This document shows, in pieces, positions 1 through 7,987 of a stretch of 46,218 nt of DNA. A program made the translations under genes and the position numbers. Under the pieces are notes generated by a model, which had not been told where the DNA came from, made no database searches, and saw only the letters and a list, made by a program, of their open reading frames with translations. Positions within the stretch are counted from its first letter, which is position 1. Each line of letters opens with the position of its first letter. The stretch is from Selenomonadaceae bacterium (GTDB lineage: Bacteria; Bacillota; Negativicutes; Selenomonadales; Selenomonadaceae): positions 1 through 46,218 of the forward strand of contig JAFRRH010000027.1 in NCBI GenBank assembly GCA_017428215.1. The letters are read 5' to 3'.

Positions 1-281
1 CAACGTTATATTTAACAACCAATATAATCGGTGACTATCTGCCTTTTGACGAGTAAGCTTCACAAGATGAGTGAGAATTGAGTTCCACAGTCCGCTGAGC
101 CGCGCTTGTCGATAAAAGCTGTGCACAGTAAAATGCGCCACTGACAGCCTGTCTTTACCAGGTACAGTACTGCATTTACCAATTCGCGTTTTTCCCAATT
201 GCGATTTCGCATATTGACGAACAAGGGAGCAATAACTTCCCATTGCTCTTCCGTTAAATCCGTTTCGTATTTTTTTCTCAT
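1..281 (-). pseudogene. IS5-family transposase, N-terminal part, frame-broken
   Basis: Read leftward from the ATG at 281, the protein begins MRKKYETDLTEEQWEVIAPL and goes on to LVKTGCQWR, the usual N-terminal DUF4096-type region of IS5 transposases. After QWR (about base 130) the family continues with a [13 protein letters not shown] stretch that is missing here. The expected TVHSFYRQARLSGLW sequence appears in another frame and stays open to base 1. The gene therefore carries a small deletion plus a frameshift and cannot make a full transposase. The catalytic DDE residues would lie outside the window. Confidence 0.8.
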
Positions 282-323
282 AGTAAGCTCATTATACTAC
301 TTTTTTTCTATGAACACACGTTC
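1..323 (-). mobile_element. IS5-family element remnant (right part, runs off the window)
   Basis: The leftward transposase fragment at 1-281 is followed outward by a terminal repeat, gaacacacgttc at 312-323, identical to the right end of the second IS5-type remnant at 32374-32681. The other end is outside the window. The base triplet after the end is TTA, which fits the TNA target of this family. The element is probably inactive because its transposase is broken. Confidence 0.75.
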
Positions 324-338
324 TTAGAATGTGTGTTC
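312..338. repeat. Two IS ends head to head (imperfect palindrome)
   Basis: The sequence gaacacacgttc (312-323), then TTA, then gaatgtgtgttc (327-338) is a near-perfect inverted repeat. The left half is the end of the IS5-type element. The right half matches the same terminal repeat at 11 of 12 bases in the opposite orientation, as if a second copy had once begun here. No transposase follows it. The pair could also form a hairpin in a transcript. Confidence 0.6.
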
Positions 339-453
339 AGAACCGTTTAAATAAAACATGAGTAAATGAGTTTGAAAGTAGGTATTTTTAATTCGTCGCC
401 GTGTGTAAAAGTTTCGTAAAATGTTGAAACTTTTTGCAACACTTTGGCGTATC

Positions 454-482
454 TTGCAAAAAAAAATAAAGCGTGTTAGAAT
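454..482 (+). promoter_or_regulatory. Predicted sigma-A type promoter for the ispE operon
   Basis: TTGCAA at 454-459 and TAGAAT at 477-482 are separated by exactly 17 bases. Transcription would start near 489, 25 bases before the ATG at 514. This position excludes the longer upstream reading frame that begins at 421 and supports the chosen ispE start. Confidence 0.55.
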
Positions 483-513
483 TCTGCCGAAAATTAAAAG
501 GCGTGGTGAGTTA

Positions 514-1371
514 ATGCTGAAAGAGTTAGCACGAGCAAAAATAAATCTGACGTTGGACATTTTAGGGATTCGAGCGGACGGTTATCACGAAGTGTCGATG
601 ATAATGCAGATGATTGAGCTTGCCGACGAACTGGAGCTTAAAAAAATTTCTAGCGGAATAAACTTAAAAATGGACGCGACGGAAATAATTGGTGGCGAAA
701 AAATTCCGACTTACGAAAAAAATTTGGCGTGGCGAGCGGCTATCGAGTTTCAAAAATTCTGCGGAAAAAATTTAGGGGTATCGATTGAGCTAAAAAAGAA
801 AATTCCGGCGGCGGCGGGCTTAGCGGGCGGTTCAGCAGATGCGGCGGCAGTAATTCGCGGCATGAATCGCCTTTACGAAACTAATTTGACGCAAAAAGAA
901 CTTTGCACAATCGGCGAACGCATTGGCTCTGATGTTCCGTTCTGCATAATCGGCGGCATGTGTCTTGCTGAGGGGCGAGGCGAAATTTTAACGCAATTAG
1001 CTCCGGTAAAAAAATTTAATGTAGTTTTGGCTAAACCTAGCGGCGAAATTTCGACAGCGTGGGCTTATAAGAATTACGACGCAAATCCCGCCAAAAATCA
1101 CCCGCCAAATCGAAAGATTATTGAGCAATTTAATCGTGGAGACTACGACGCGGCGTTTAAAAATTTTTCCAACGTTTTAGAGGGCGTTGCGCTAAAGAAA
1201 ATTCCTGAAATAGCCGATTGCAAGAGGAAAATGCTTTTAGCAGGTGCAAAAGTCGCTTTAATGAGCGGAAGTGGACCAACGGTTTTTGCATTGACAGACG
1301 ACGCCTTGACTGCAGAAAAAATCGCCGCAGAAGTTGAAGCCGCACAAATTTTTATCACGAAGTTTCATTGA
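514..1371 (+). CDS. ispE: 4-diphosphocytidyl-2-C-methyl-D-erythritol kinase
   Basis: This enzyme phosphorylates CDP-methylerythritol in the non-mevalonate (MEP) isoprenoid pathway in the cytoplasm. The 285-residue product has the family's usual length. It opens with ARAKINLTLDILGIRADGYHE, of which the K-N pair and the DGYHE block are conserved, and carries the GHMP-kinase ATP loop PAAAGLAGGSADAA at residues 98-111. A third block, LMSGSGPTVFAL, is near the C terminus. The frame is open from 421, but the ATG at 514 was chosen because IspE proteins begin at this point, a promoter lies at 454-482, and a purine-rich ggtgag site precedes it. It heads the rightward run with gntR 16 bases downstream. 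Confidence 0.95.
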   Translation: MLKELARAKINLTLDILGIRADGYHEVSMIMQMIELADELELKKISSGINLKMDATEIIGGEKIPTYEKNLAWRAAIEFQKFCGKNLGVSIELKKKIPAAAGLAGGSADAAAVIRGMNRLYETNLTQKELCTIGERIGSDVPFCIIGGMCLAEGRGEILTQLAPVKKFNVVLAKPSGEISTAWAYKNYDANPAKNHPPNRKIIEQFNRGDYDAAFKNFSNVLEGVALKKIPEIADCKRKMLLAGAKVALMSGSGPTVFALTDDALTAEKIAAEVEAAQIFITKFH

Positions 1372-1387
1372 GTAAGGAAGATTAACG

Positions 1388-2068
1388 ATGGGCAACAGAC
1401 TTGAACCGATAAAAATAGATAATTATCAGCCGTTACGCGAAACGGTTTGCGAGGCACTGCGCGACGCTATAAGACGCGGGATTTTGGAGCCTGGAGAACG
1501 ATTAATGGAAGTCCAGTTGGCAGAAGAACTTGGAATCAGTCGCACGCCTGTCCGCGAGGCAATTCGCAAGCTCGAACAAGAAGGATATGTAATAATGTTG
1601 CCGCGCAGAGGAACTTACGTTTCAAATGTGTCAGTGCACGACGTAAAAGAAATTTTTGAGATACGCACGGCATTGGAATCGCTGTCGATAGTGCTTGCGA
1701 CAATGCGAATTGAGCCTGAAGAATTAGAAAAACTTCGTGCACTGCTTACAGAAATTGAAGGGCACATCGAAAATAACGACATTGATAAAATTGTGGCGAC
1801 GGACATAAAATTTCACGGATTACTTTATCAAGTTAGCAGAAATGAACGGCTCGTTGCGATAATTAGCAATTTAAAGGAGCAATTAGCTAGATTCCGTACG
1901 CTGTCAATGTCATATCCGGGACGTTTGCAAGAAACTTTAGAAGAGCATAGAGCAATGGTCGAGGCAATAGCGGCAGGCGACGTGGATTTGGCTCGCGACG
2001 CCGCAGAACGCCACATGGAGCAAGCAGAAGAAACTTTATTAAAAGCTATGAGGAAAAAAGATAAATGA
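1388..2068 (+). CDS. GntR-family transcriptional regulator (FadR/FCD type)
   Basis: The 226-residue protein has an N-terminal winged helix (about residues 15-80; LAEELGISRTPVREAIRKLE is the recognition region) and an all-helical FCD effector domain (about 85-220) with the expected metal-ligand-like Asp and His residues (for example DIKFH and the late EEHRAM and AAERHM motifs). Family members are metabolite-responsive repressors or activators; the ligand cannot be read from sequence. The start ATG follows a ggaag site after ispE. The stop codon overlaps the start of hicA (ATGA at 2065-2068). It may control its own operon, but no operator was identified. Confidence 0.9.
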   Translation: MGNRLEPIKIDNYQPLRETVCEALRDAIRRGILEPGERLMEVQLAEELGISRTPVREAIRKLEQEGYVIMLPRRGTYVSNVSVHDVKEIFEIRTALESLSIVLATMRIEPEELEKLRALLTEIEGHIENNDIDKIVATDIKFHGLLYQVSRNERLVAIISNLKEQLARFRTLSMSYPGRLQETLEEHRAMVEAIAAGDVDLARDAAERHMEQAEETLLKAMRKKDK

Positions 2069-2247
2069 AATACTCCGAGCTTATATTGATACTTCTCGAA
2101 CACGGTTGCGAATTTCATCACCACGCCAGCCGGCATGACATATGGATAAACCGTGATGGAAAAAAATTTCCCGTACCGCGTCATGGAGCTAAAGAGGTAT
2201 CAACGCCGACACTTAACAGCATTCTCAAGCAAGCGGGAATAAAATAA
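2065..2247 (+). CDS. hicA: HicA-family toxin (mRNA interferase)
   Basis: HicA toxins are small double-stranded-RNA-binding-fold ribonucleases that cut mRNAs and are held in check by HicB. This 60-residue protein fits the fold: MKYSELILILLEHGCEF for the first helix and strand, a histidine-bearing strand SRHDIWINRDGKKFPVPRHG, and the closing TPTLNSILKQAGIK, which is typical of the family. The conserved catalytic histidine (the H of SRHDIW) is present. The start overlaps the gntR stop by 4 bases, so translation is probably coupled. The hicB start lies 14 bases after its stop. The placement inside a housekeeping operon is unusual. Confidence 0.85.
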   Translation: MKYSELILILLEHGCEFHHHASRHDIWINRDGKKFPVPRHGAKEVSTPTLNSILKQAGIK

Positions 2248-2261
2248 AGGGGGGAGCTTTG

Positions 2262-2627
2262 ATGAAATATGTTTATCCTGCCGTCTTCACGTGGTACGAG
2301 CCGGAAAAAGTTTATATAGTGAAATTCCCCGACGCTGATAACTGGTTTACCGACGGTTATTCTTTAGGTGAGGCTATTGAATACGCTACCGATGTTTTAA
2401 ATTTAATGTTGTGCGACGCTGAAGATGACGGACTTCCTATTCCTAAGGCAAGCAAACTCGAAGATATTAAGCTGGAGAATAAAAATAGTTTTGCGCAATA
2501 CATTTATGCAGACACCGAACTTTACAGGGACATTTTGAACTTGAGAAAGATTTTGGATATGAAAAAGAGAAATAAAGCAAATAAAGTTAGACGGATTAAT
2601 AAAAAAAGAATGGAGGTCAGTTTATGA
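2262..2627 (+). CDS. hicB: HicB-family antitoxin, with an atypical C terminus
   Basis: HicB proteins bind and neutralise HicA through an N-terminal partial RNase-H-like domain. That domain is clear here: YPAVFTWYEPEKVYIVKFPD, followed by GYSLGEAIEYATDVLNLML and the DGLPIPKASKLEDI stretch. The product is 121 residues. Where many HicB proteins carry a ribbon-helix-helix or HTH DNA-binding domain, this one ends in a short, very basic tail (KKRNKANKVRRINKKR), so autoregulation at an operator may be weak or absent. The ATG at 2262 follows a strong aaaggggggag site; the TTG just before it is a less likely start. Its stop overlaps the glmU start (ATGA, 2624-2627). Confidence 0.85.
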   Translation: MKYVYPAVFTWYEPEKVYIVKFPDADNWFTDGYSLGEAIEYATDVLNLMLCDAEDDGLPIPKASKLEDIKLENKNSFAQYIYADTELYRDILNLRKILDMKKRNKANKVRRINKKRMEVSL

Positions 2628-3982
2628 GCTTAGAAACGATTATATTAGCGGCGGGCAAAGGAACGCGCATGAGAAGCAAATTGCCCAAAGTTTTGCACAA
2701 AGTCGGCGGCAAATTCATGATTCAACACGTCATAGACGCGGCAAGAAATGCTGGATCGGAGCGTGAAGTCGTCGTAATTGGTTCTGGCGCGGAATTAGTA
2801 AGAGAATTAATACCTAACGTTGAATTTGTTCTGCAAGAGGAGCAACTCGGCACGGGGCATGCGGTTCTTTCGGCAAAAAAAAGTTTTGAGCAGTCGAAAG
2901 GAACCGTTTTAATTCTGTGTGGTGACACCCCGCTTTTGACGGGCACCCTTTTAGAAAAATTGTTCGCCGCTCATAAAGATTCAAACTGCGCGGCGACGAT
3001 ATTAACGGCTGAAATGCCAAATGCTACCGGTTATGGACGCGTGATTCGTGAAACGGACGGAACCTTTAGAAAAATTGTCGAGGAAAAAGACGCCACTGAA
3101 CTTGAGAAAAAAATTCGCGAAGTAAATGCCGGCGTTTATTGCTTCGACGTGCAAAAGCTTTTCGGTGTGTTGGAAAAAATCAATAACGACAATGCGCAAG
3201 GCGAATATTATCTGCCCGATGCGTTGCCAATCCTAATGGCGGAGGGCGAAAAAGTTGGGGCGTTCTCTGCTGAATATGCTGACGAGACTTTGGGAATAAA
3301 TTCGCGAATTCAGCTCGCCGCCGTCGATAGAATATTCCGCATGAAGAAAAATCGTTCGCTTATGAATGCTGGCGTTACGATTGTAGACCCGAACACGACT
3401 TTTATTGATAGTGAAGTGCAAATTGGGCAAGATACGGTTATTCACCCCAACACTTACATTGAAGGCAATACGATAATTGGCGAAGACTGCAAGATTGGTC
3501 CCAACATTCGCTTTACGGACATGAAAGTCGGCAATAAAGTTACGGCGCAATTCAGCTATTGCCACGAGGCGGAAATTTGCGACGGTGTTACGCTTGGTCC
3601 TTACGTTCACATTCGACCGGGTACAACAATCGGCGCAAATGTTAAAATCGGAAATTTCGTTGAGGTTAAAAACTCCGATATAGGCGAAGGCTCTAAACTT
3701 CCACATTTGCAATATATCGGCGATACGGATATGGGTAGCGGCGTCAATGTCGGTTGCGGCTCCGTCACGTGCAATTACGACGGTAAGCAGAAATTCCGCA
3801 CTAAAATTGGCGACAATGCCTTTATTGGTTGCAATACAAATCTCGTTGCGCCGGTTAATGTGGAAGAGGGCGCATATATCGCGGCGGGTTCAACGATAAC
3901 TAAGGACGTGCCCAAAAATAATCTTGCCGTTGCTCGCGCCCGTCAAACTAATATCGAAGTTTGGAACGATAAACGGAAATAA
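2624..3982 (+). CDS. glmU: Bifunctional GlcNAc-1-phosphate uridylyltransferase / GlcN-1-P acetyltransferase
   Basis: GlmU makes UDP-GlcNAc, the precursor of peptidoglycan and lipid A. The N-terminal nucleotidyltransferase domain (about 1-228) carries LAAGKGTRMRSKLPKVLHK, and LCGDTPLL follows the Mg-binding region. The C-terminal left-handed beta-helix (about 250-452) shows the hexapeptide pattern (IGEDCKIGPN, IGANVKIGNF) and the acetyl-CoA region with NYDGKQKFRTKIGDNAFIG. The length, 452, is normal. It is translationally coupled to hicB by a 4-base overlap, with an additional ggaggtc site just upstream (about 2611), so it can also be initiated independently. Confidence 0.97.
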   Translation: MSLETIILAAGKGTRMRSKLPKVLHKVGGKFMIQHVIDAARNAGSEREVVVIGSGAELVRELIPNVEFVLQEEQLGTGHAVLSAKKSFEQSKGTVLILCGDTPLLTGTLLEKLFAAHKDSNCAATILTAEMPNATGYGRVIRETDGTFRKIVEEKDATELEKKIREVNAGVYCFDVQKLFGVLEKINNDNAQGEYYLPDALPILMAEGEKVGAFSAEYADETLGINSRIQLAAVDRIFRMKKNRSLMNAGVTIVDPNTTFIDSEVQIGQDTVIHPNTYIEGNTIIGEDCKIGPNIRFTDMKVGNKVTAQFSYCHEAEICDGVTLGPYVHIRPGTTIGANVKIGNFVEVKNSDIGEGSKLPHLQYIGDTDMGSGVNVGCGSVTCNYDGKQKFRTKIGDNAFIGCNTNLVAPVNVEEGAYIAAGSTITKDVPKNNLAVARARQTNIEVWNDKRK

Positions 3983-4000
3983 TTGCAAGGAGGAACTTTT

Positions 4001-4900
4001 ATGAACGTAGTAATCTGGGTGCAATACGATACAGTCGCCACGCAGGAAAAATCTAAGGAAAAAACTTTTTTAAGACAAGCCTTTAGTGCGCTGGACAAGC
4101 CAAAAGGTAGCGTAAATATCGTTGGTGTCGTCGAGTCGGTCGCCATGCCGATTAACAATCTCAACACCATTGATAAGCGCGATCTCGTTAATATTGATTA
4201 TGATTTAATCCTCGTTACGGGGCATGATGTAAACCTCGCGCCGATTTTAGCAGAGGCTGAAGAACTCGGATTGGACGCAGATAAATTTGTCCTTGACCGT
4301 ACAGTTTTAATTCCAGGCTTTACGCTTGAAAAGTATAAAGAACTGCGCCATTCTGATCTGTCGATTTTGTCAATGGGTTGGTGGGCTGGCATTGCCTATC
4401 ACAAACTCGGCTTGCCTGAACTGTCAACGACAATCGGCATGTACACCAATGAAGAAAGTTTTATGAACTTCCTGCCGGAGGCGCGTTGGCATCTCAAAAA
4501 AGATTTGCATTTCGAGCGCACGGAATATAATCACGACTTAGGCATAAATTATCCGATTTTCTGGCTTGACGGCACACAGTGGTTTATGAACGGTTTCACG
4601 AATGACGCTGACGCCTTAGAGCTTTGGAACGCACGCAAGGATAAAATTAACTGGTCGAATGTTTTGGTAACTATGCACACGTCAAGTCCTGCTGTTTTGG
4701 AGCGTTTTAACTGCTTGCCCTATGCAAAGAAAGCTTGCTTTGTTCCCTTTGAAACGGAGCTTGAATCGGGCTTTTATGTTAATACTGCACCTTGCGGCGG
4801 AAATCTTCTGCACGCGGCGGAAGGAATTATCACGGGCGAAGTTCAAGCTTATGACGTTTGGGACTTGTTGCTTTACGGCAAAAAAACGCCGCTTAAATAA
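4001..4900 (+). CDS. DUF1919-like protein (putative polysaccharide-related)
   Basis: The 299-residue protein has an N-terminal region (about 1-105) containing YDLILVTGHDVNLAPILAEA and GLDADKFVLDRTVLIPGF, which looks like a small Rossmann-type half. Its C-terminal half resembles DUF1919 proteins annotated as exopolysaccharide biosynthesis: LSILSMGWWAGIAYHKLGLP, then TTIGMYTNEESFMNFL and WNARKDKINWSNVLVTM. The family's reaction is not established. The ATG at 4001 has an ideal AAGGAGG site; the upstream TTG at 3983 lacks one. It lies between glmU and prs, where many Firmicutes have spoVG. A role in surface sugar assembly would suit the glmU neighbour but is only inferred. Confidence 0.6.
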   Translation: MNVVIWVQYDTVATQEKSKEKTFLRQAFSALDKPKGSVNIVGVVESVAMPINNLNTIDKRDLVNIDYDLILVTGHDVNLAPILAEAEELGLDADKFVLDRTVLIPGFTLEKYKELRHSDLSILSMGWWAGIAYHKLGLPELSTTIGMYTNEESFMNFLPEARWHLKKDLHFERTEYNHDLGINYPIFWLDGTQWFMNGFTNDADALELWNARKDKINWSNVLVTMHTSSPAVLERFNCLPYAKKACFVPFETELESGFYVNTAPCGGNLLHAAEGIITGEVQAYDVWDLLLYGKKTPLK

Positions 4901-4932
4901 AGCACAAAAAAATTTTTGGGGAGCTGTTCAAA

Positions 4933-5892
4933 GTGAGCATTAACGGCAACACGATTAGTAACCTCTGTTTGATGACGGGCAATGCCAATCCCGAATTGGC
5001 GCAAAGAATCGCGGATCATATTGGCGTAAAAATTTTCGATACGTTCGTTGGACGCTTTAACAACGGCGAATCGCAAGTTATGATTAGCGACAGCATTCGC
5101 GGCAAAGATATTTTTATCGTTCAGCCGACGAGCCAGCCCGTCAACGATAACTTAATGGATTTGCTGATTATGACGGACGCTTGCAAGCGGGCTTCGGCGC
5201 ATTCAATCACGGCGGTTGTTCCCTACTACGCTTATGCTCGTCAAGATAGGAAAACTCGTGGACGAGAGCCAATTTCCGCCAAACTCGTTGCTAATTTAAT
5301 GGTTGCGGCGGGTATGTCGCGAGTTTTAACTGTAGACTTGCACGCGGGGCAAATTCAAGGGTTCTTCGATATTCCCGTTGACCACTTAAAGGCGGCTCCT
5401 GTTTTAGCTGATTATTTTCGCGAACGCGATTTTGGCGACGATTTAGTTGTAGTTTCGCCAGATTTAGGCGGTGTCACTCGTGCTAGGGAATTGGCGGACT
5501 ATATCAAAGCTCCGATTGCGATTATCGAAAAGCGGCGACCGCGTCCAGGCGAAGCAGAGGTTATGAGCATTATCGGCGAAGTTAACGGAAAAGTTGCGCT
5601 CATGGTTGATGACATTGTTGACACGGCGGGCAGTCTTTGCGAGGGCGCGAAGGCTTTAAAAAAACTCGGTGCAAAAGAAGTTATCGCCGCCTGTACGCAT
5701 GCTGTCCTTAGCAAAAACGCCGTTGAGAAAATTGATAACTCCGATATTGAACAGCTCGTTATAACCGACACGATTGCCTTGCCGCCCGAAAAACATTCGC
5801 CGAAAATTACAGTACTTAGCATGGCGCAAGCTATCGGCGACGTTATCTTGAACATTCAGTCGCACCGCTCGGTTAGTTTGCTCTTTAAATAA
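4933..5892 (+). CDS. prs: Ribose-phosphate pyrophosphokinase (PRPP synthetase)
   Basis: Prs transfers pyrophosphate from ATP to ribose-5-phosphate, feeding nucleotide, His and Trp synthesis. All family blocks are present in the 319-residue protein: FNNGESQVMISDSIRGKDIF, YYAYARQDRKTRGREPISAK, DLHAGQIQGFFDIPVDHL, VVVSPDLGGVTRARELAD, and the PRPP loop LMVDDIVDTAGSL. The start is GTG with a ggggag site about 10 bases upstream, giving the normal MSINGN-type N terminus. It follows the DUF1919-like gene by 32 bases and is probably co-transcribed with glmU. Confidence 0.96.
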   Translation: MSINGNTISNLCLMTGNANPELAQRIADHIGVKIFDTFVGRFNNGESQVMISDSIRGKDIFIVQPTSQPVNDNLMDLLIMTDACKRASAHSITAVVPYYAYARQDRKTRGREPISAKLVANLMVAAGMSRVLTVDLHAGQIQGFFDIPVDHLKAAPVLADYFRERDFGDDLVVVSPDLGGVTRARELADYIKAPIAIIEKRRPRPGEAEVMSIIGEVNGKVALMVDDIVDTAGSLCEGAKALKKLGAKEVIAACTHAVLSKNAVEKIDNSDIEQLVITDTIALPPEKHSPKITVLSMAQAIGDVILNIQSHRSVSLLFK

Positions 5893-5899
5893 AACTGCT

Positions 5900-5926
5900 A
5901 GCTAAAAGCTAATAGCTATAAGCTAA
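5900..5926. repeat. AGCTAA-type short tandem repeat between prs and htpG
   Basis: Degenerate copies of the unit agctaa(a) occur about four times in a row (agctaaa, agctaat, agctata, agctaaa). Their function is unknown. They lie immediately before the predicted hairpin at 5933-5960. Confidence 0.6.
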
Positions 5927-5932
5927 ATTGCG

Positions 5933-5960
5933 GGCGGGCAATCAGCTCGCCAAATTTTTT
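5933..5960 (+). terminator. Possible intrinsic terminator or attenuator before htpG
   Basis: GGCGGGC (5933-5939), the loop aatca, and GCTCGCC (5945-5951) pair at 6 of 7 positions and are followed by aaatttttt. The T-run abuts the htpG ribosome site. It could end the prs transcript, or act as a leader hairpin controlling htpG. No CIRCE operator was found here. Confidence 0.5.
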
Positions 5961-5974
5961 TGGAGGTAATAATT

Positions 5975-7876
5975 ATGTCTGTTGAAAAAATGCAGTTCCA
6001 AGCAGAAACTAAACGTCTGCTCGACTTGGTTGTCAATTCGATTTACACGAACAAAGAAATTTTCTTGCGCGAATTAATCTCGAACGCCAGCGATGCTTTG
6101 GATAAACTCCGTATCGAATCGTTGACGAATTCTGAACTTGCCGGCGACGACGAGTCCGAAATTTTCATCGTTCCCGACGCCGCGACTAAAACCATTACAA
6201 TTTCCGATAACGGCATTGGCATGACACGCGACGAAGTTATCACGAACATTGGCACAATCGCCAAAAGCGGCACGAAAGATTTTCTCGACAAGTTGCGCGA
6301 GGCGTCTGGTGCGGCAGCTCAAGAACTTATCGGGCAATTCGGCGTAGGATTTTATTCCGCGTTCATTGTCGCCGATAAGGTCGAACTCATCACGCGCAGG
6401 GCGGGAACTGATTCTGCTGTCAAGTGGACTTCCGACGGCGCGGGCGAATACGAACTTGACGACTGCGATAAAAATTCACGCGGCACGACGATTATTTTGC
6501 ACCTCAAGAAAGAATTTTGCGGCGAGGACGAATACAACTTTACTGACGTGTACGAAGTTGAACGGCTCGTAAAAAAATATTCGGACTTTGTACGCTATCC
6601 AATTAAAATGAACTTTGAGGTTAAAGGTAAGCCGGAAGAGGAGCCGACGATTGAAATCCGTACGGTTAATTCCATGAAGCCGCTTTGGACGCGCCCTAAG
6701 TCTGAAATTACTCGCGAAGAGTACGACGAATTTTTTAAACAGCAACTGCACGAGTGGGAGGCTCCGCTTGAAATTTTCCACGTCAAGGCAGAGGGAACCG
6801 TTGAATATACCGCACTCCTTTGCATACCAAAACGCGCCGCGCAGAATCTTTACTACTCAGATTACGAAGCGGGCTTGCAACTTTATTCACGGCATGTTTT
6901 CATTATGGACAAGTGCAAAGATTTTCTGCCGGATTATTTGCGTTTCGTCAAAGGTTTGGTTGATTCGCCCGATTTGCCGTTAAATATTTCCCGCGAAATT
7001 CTTCAGCAGAGCCGCGAAGTTAAAGTTATCGGCAAGGCGTTGGAAAAAAATATTCAAAAGCAACTTGCTAAAATGCTTAAAGATGACCGCGCTAAGTACG
7101 AGGAGTTTTGGGCGCAATTTGGTAAGTCGCTGAAAATCGGCGTGTACAACAGCATGTTCGATACTAAACTTAAGGATAGCTTGCAAGATTTGCTCCTGTT
7201 CCAAACGTCACACGAAGGAAAATTTTCAACGCTTGCCGAGTACGTCGAGAGAATGCCCGATTTCCAGAAAAAAATTTATGTGGCAGTTGGTAAAGATTCA
7301 GCGGCGATTGAACAACTTCCGCAAATGGAATTGTTGCGCGAACGCGGGCTTGAGGTGATTTATTTAACTGACCCCGTTGACGAGTTCACGATTGACGCTT
7401 TGCGCAACTACGCCGAAAAAGATTTCCAGTCGATAACTCGTGAAAACTTTGAGCTTGACGACGCCGAATCGCAAAAAGTTAAGGCGGAAGTCGAAGAGAT
7501 TGCCAAAACGCACGAGGATTTACTTAAGGACGTTAAAGAGGCAATCGGCGACAACGTTAAGGAAGTGCGACTGACTTCGCGGCTTAAATCTAGCGCGGTT
7601 TGTTTAGTTACGGGCGAGGGCGGTCCTTCGCTGTCTATGGAAAAAACTTTTGCCGCGATGAATAATCCGCTGTTCAAAGCTACGCAAATTTTAGAACTCA
7701 ACCCGAATCACGCGGTGTTCAAAAAGTTGGAAGGCTTGCACGAACGCGGCAAGGACACGCCCGAATTTAAAGACTTGTGCACAACGCTTTACTCGCTGGC
7801 ACTGATGATTGAGGGCGTCCTTCCAAACAATCCCGCTGAATTCGCTAACAAAATCACCGACCTTTTAACGAAATAA
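5975..7876 (+). CDS. htpG: Molecular chaperone HtpG (bacterial Hsp90)
   Basis: HtpG is an ATP-dependent dimeric chaperone of the cytoplasm. The 633-residue protein begins with the N-terminal GHKL ATPase domain: NKEIFLRELISNASDALDKL (catalytic Glu and Mg-binding Asn), ISDNGIGMTRDEV, and GQFGVGFYSAFIVADKV. The middle domain has the conserved SREILQQSREVKVI segment, and the C-terminal dimerisation domain ends the protein. The ATG at 5975 follows a TGGAGG site, so the upstream TTG at 5960 was rejected. A strong terminator follows at 7889-7918, so this gene closes the first rightward block. Confidence 0.97.
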   Translation: MSVEKMQFQAETKRLLDLVVNSIYTNKEIFLRELISNASDALDKLRIESLTNSELAGDDESEIFIVPDAATKTITISDNGIGMTRDEVITNIGTIAKSGTKDFLDKLREASGAAAQELIGQFGVGFYSAFIVADKVELITRRAGTDSAVKWTSDGAGEYELDDCDKNSRGTTIILHLKKEFCGEDEYNFTDVYEVERLVKKYSDFVRYPIKMNFEVKGKPEEEPTIEIRTVNSMKPLWTRPKSEITREEYDEFFKQQLHEWEAPLEIFHVKAEGTVEYTALLCIPKRAAQNLYYSDYEAGLQLYSRHVFIMDKCKDFLPDYLRFVKGLVDSPDLPLNISREILQQSREVKVIGKALEKNIQKQLAKMLKDDRAKYEEFWAQFGKSLKIGVYNSMFDTKLKDSLQDLLLFQTSHEGKFSTLAEYVERMPDFQKKIYVAVGKDSAAIEQLPQMELLRERGLEVIYLTDPVDEFTIDALRNYAEKDFQSITRENFELDDAESQKVKAEVEEIAKTHEDLLKDVKEAIGDNVKEVRLTSRLKSSAVCLVTGEGGPSLSMEKTFAAMNNPLFKATQILELNPNHAVFKKLEGLHERGKDTPEFKDLCTTLYSLALMIEGVLPNNPAEFANKITDLLTK

Positions 7877-7888
7877 ATTTCTTTTCTG

Positions 7889-7918
7889 CCGCTCGATACG
7901 TTGAGCGGTTTTTTTTTT
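7889..7918 (+). terminator. Intrinsic terminator of htpG
   Basis: CCGCTC (7889-7894) and GAGCGG (7903-7908) form a perfect 6-bp stem with an 8-base loop, followed by ten T residues. Confidence 0.9.
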
Positions 7919-7925
7919 GCGTTGA

Positions 7926-7959
7926 CTATTACATTGCCCGCCGCCGATTTGGTAAAATA
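7926..7959 (+). promoter_or_regulatory. 34-bp promoter/operator element shared with the ABC-2 permease gene
   Basis: This 34-bp segment is 32/34 identical to 12230-12263, and both copies stand shortly before the ribosome site of a transporter gene. TTACAT at 7929-7934 and TAAAAT at 7953-7958 are 18 bases apart and could be the -35 and -10. The GC-rich core cccgccgccgattt lies between them and could be a regulator site. Co-regulation of the two genes is inferred. Confidence 0.6.
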
Positions 7960-7987
7960 AATAAAAATACAGACGGAGGAATTATTT

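Noticed and set aside
421..513. Upstream extension of ispE from the ATG at 421
   Set aside because: The stretch is not conserved family sequence and overlaps the predicted promoter at 454-482.
5893..5974. CIRCE-type heat-shock operator before htpG
   Set aside because: No TTAGCACTC-N9-GAGTGCTAA pattern is present.
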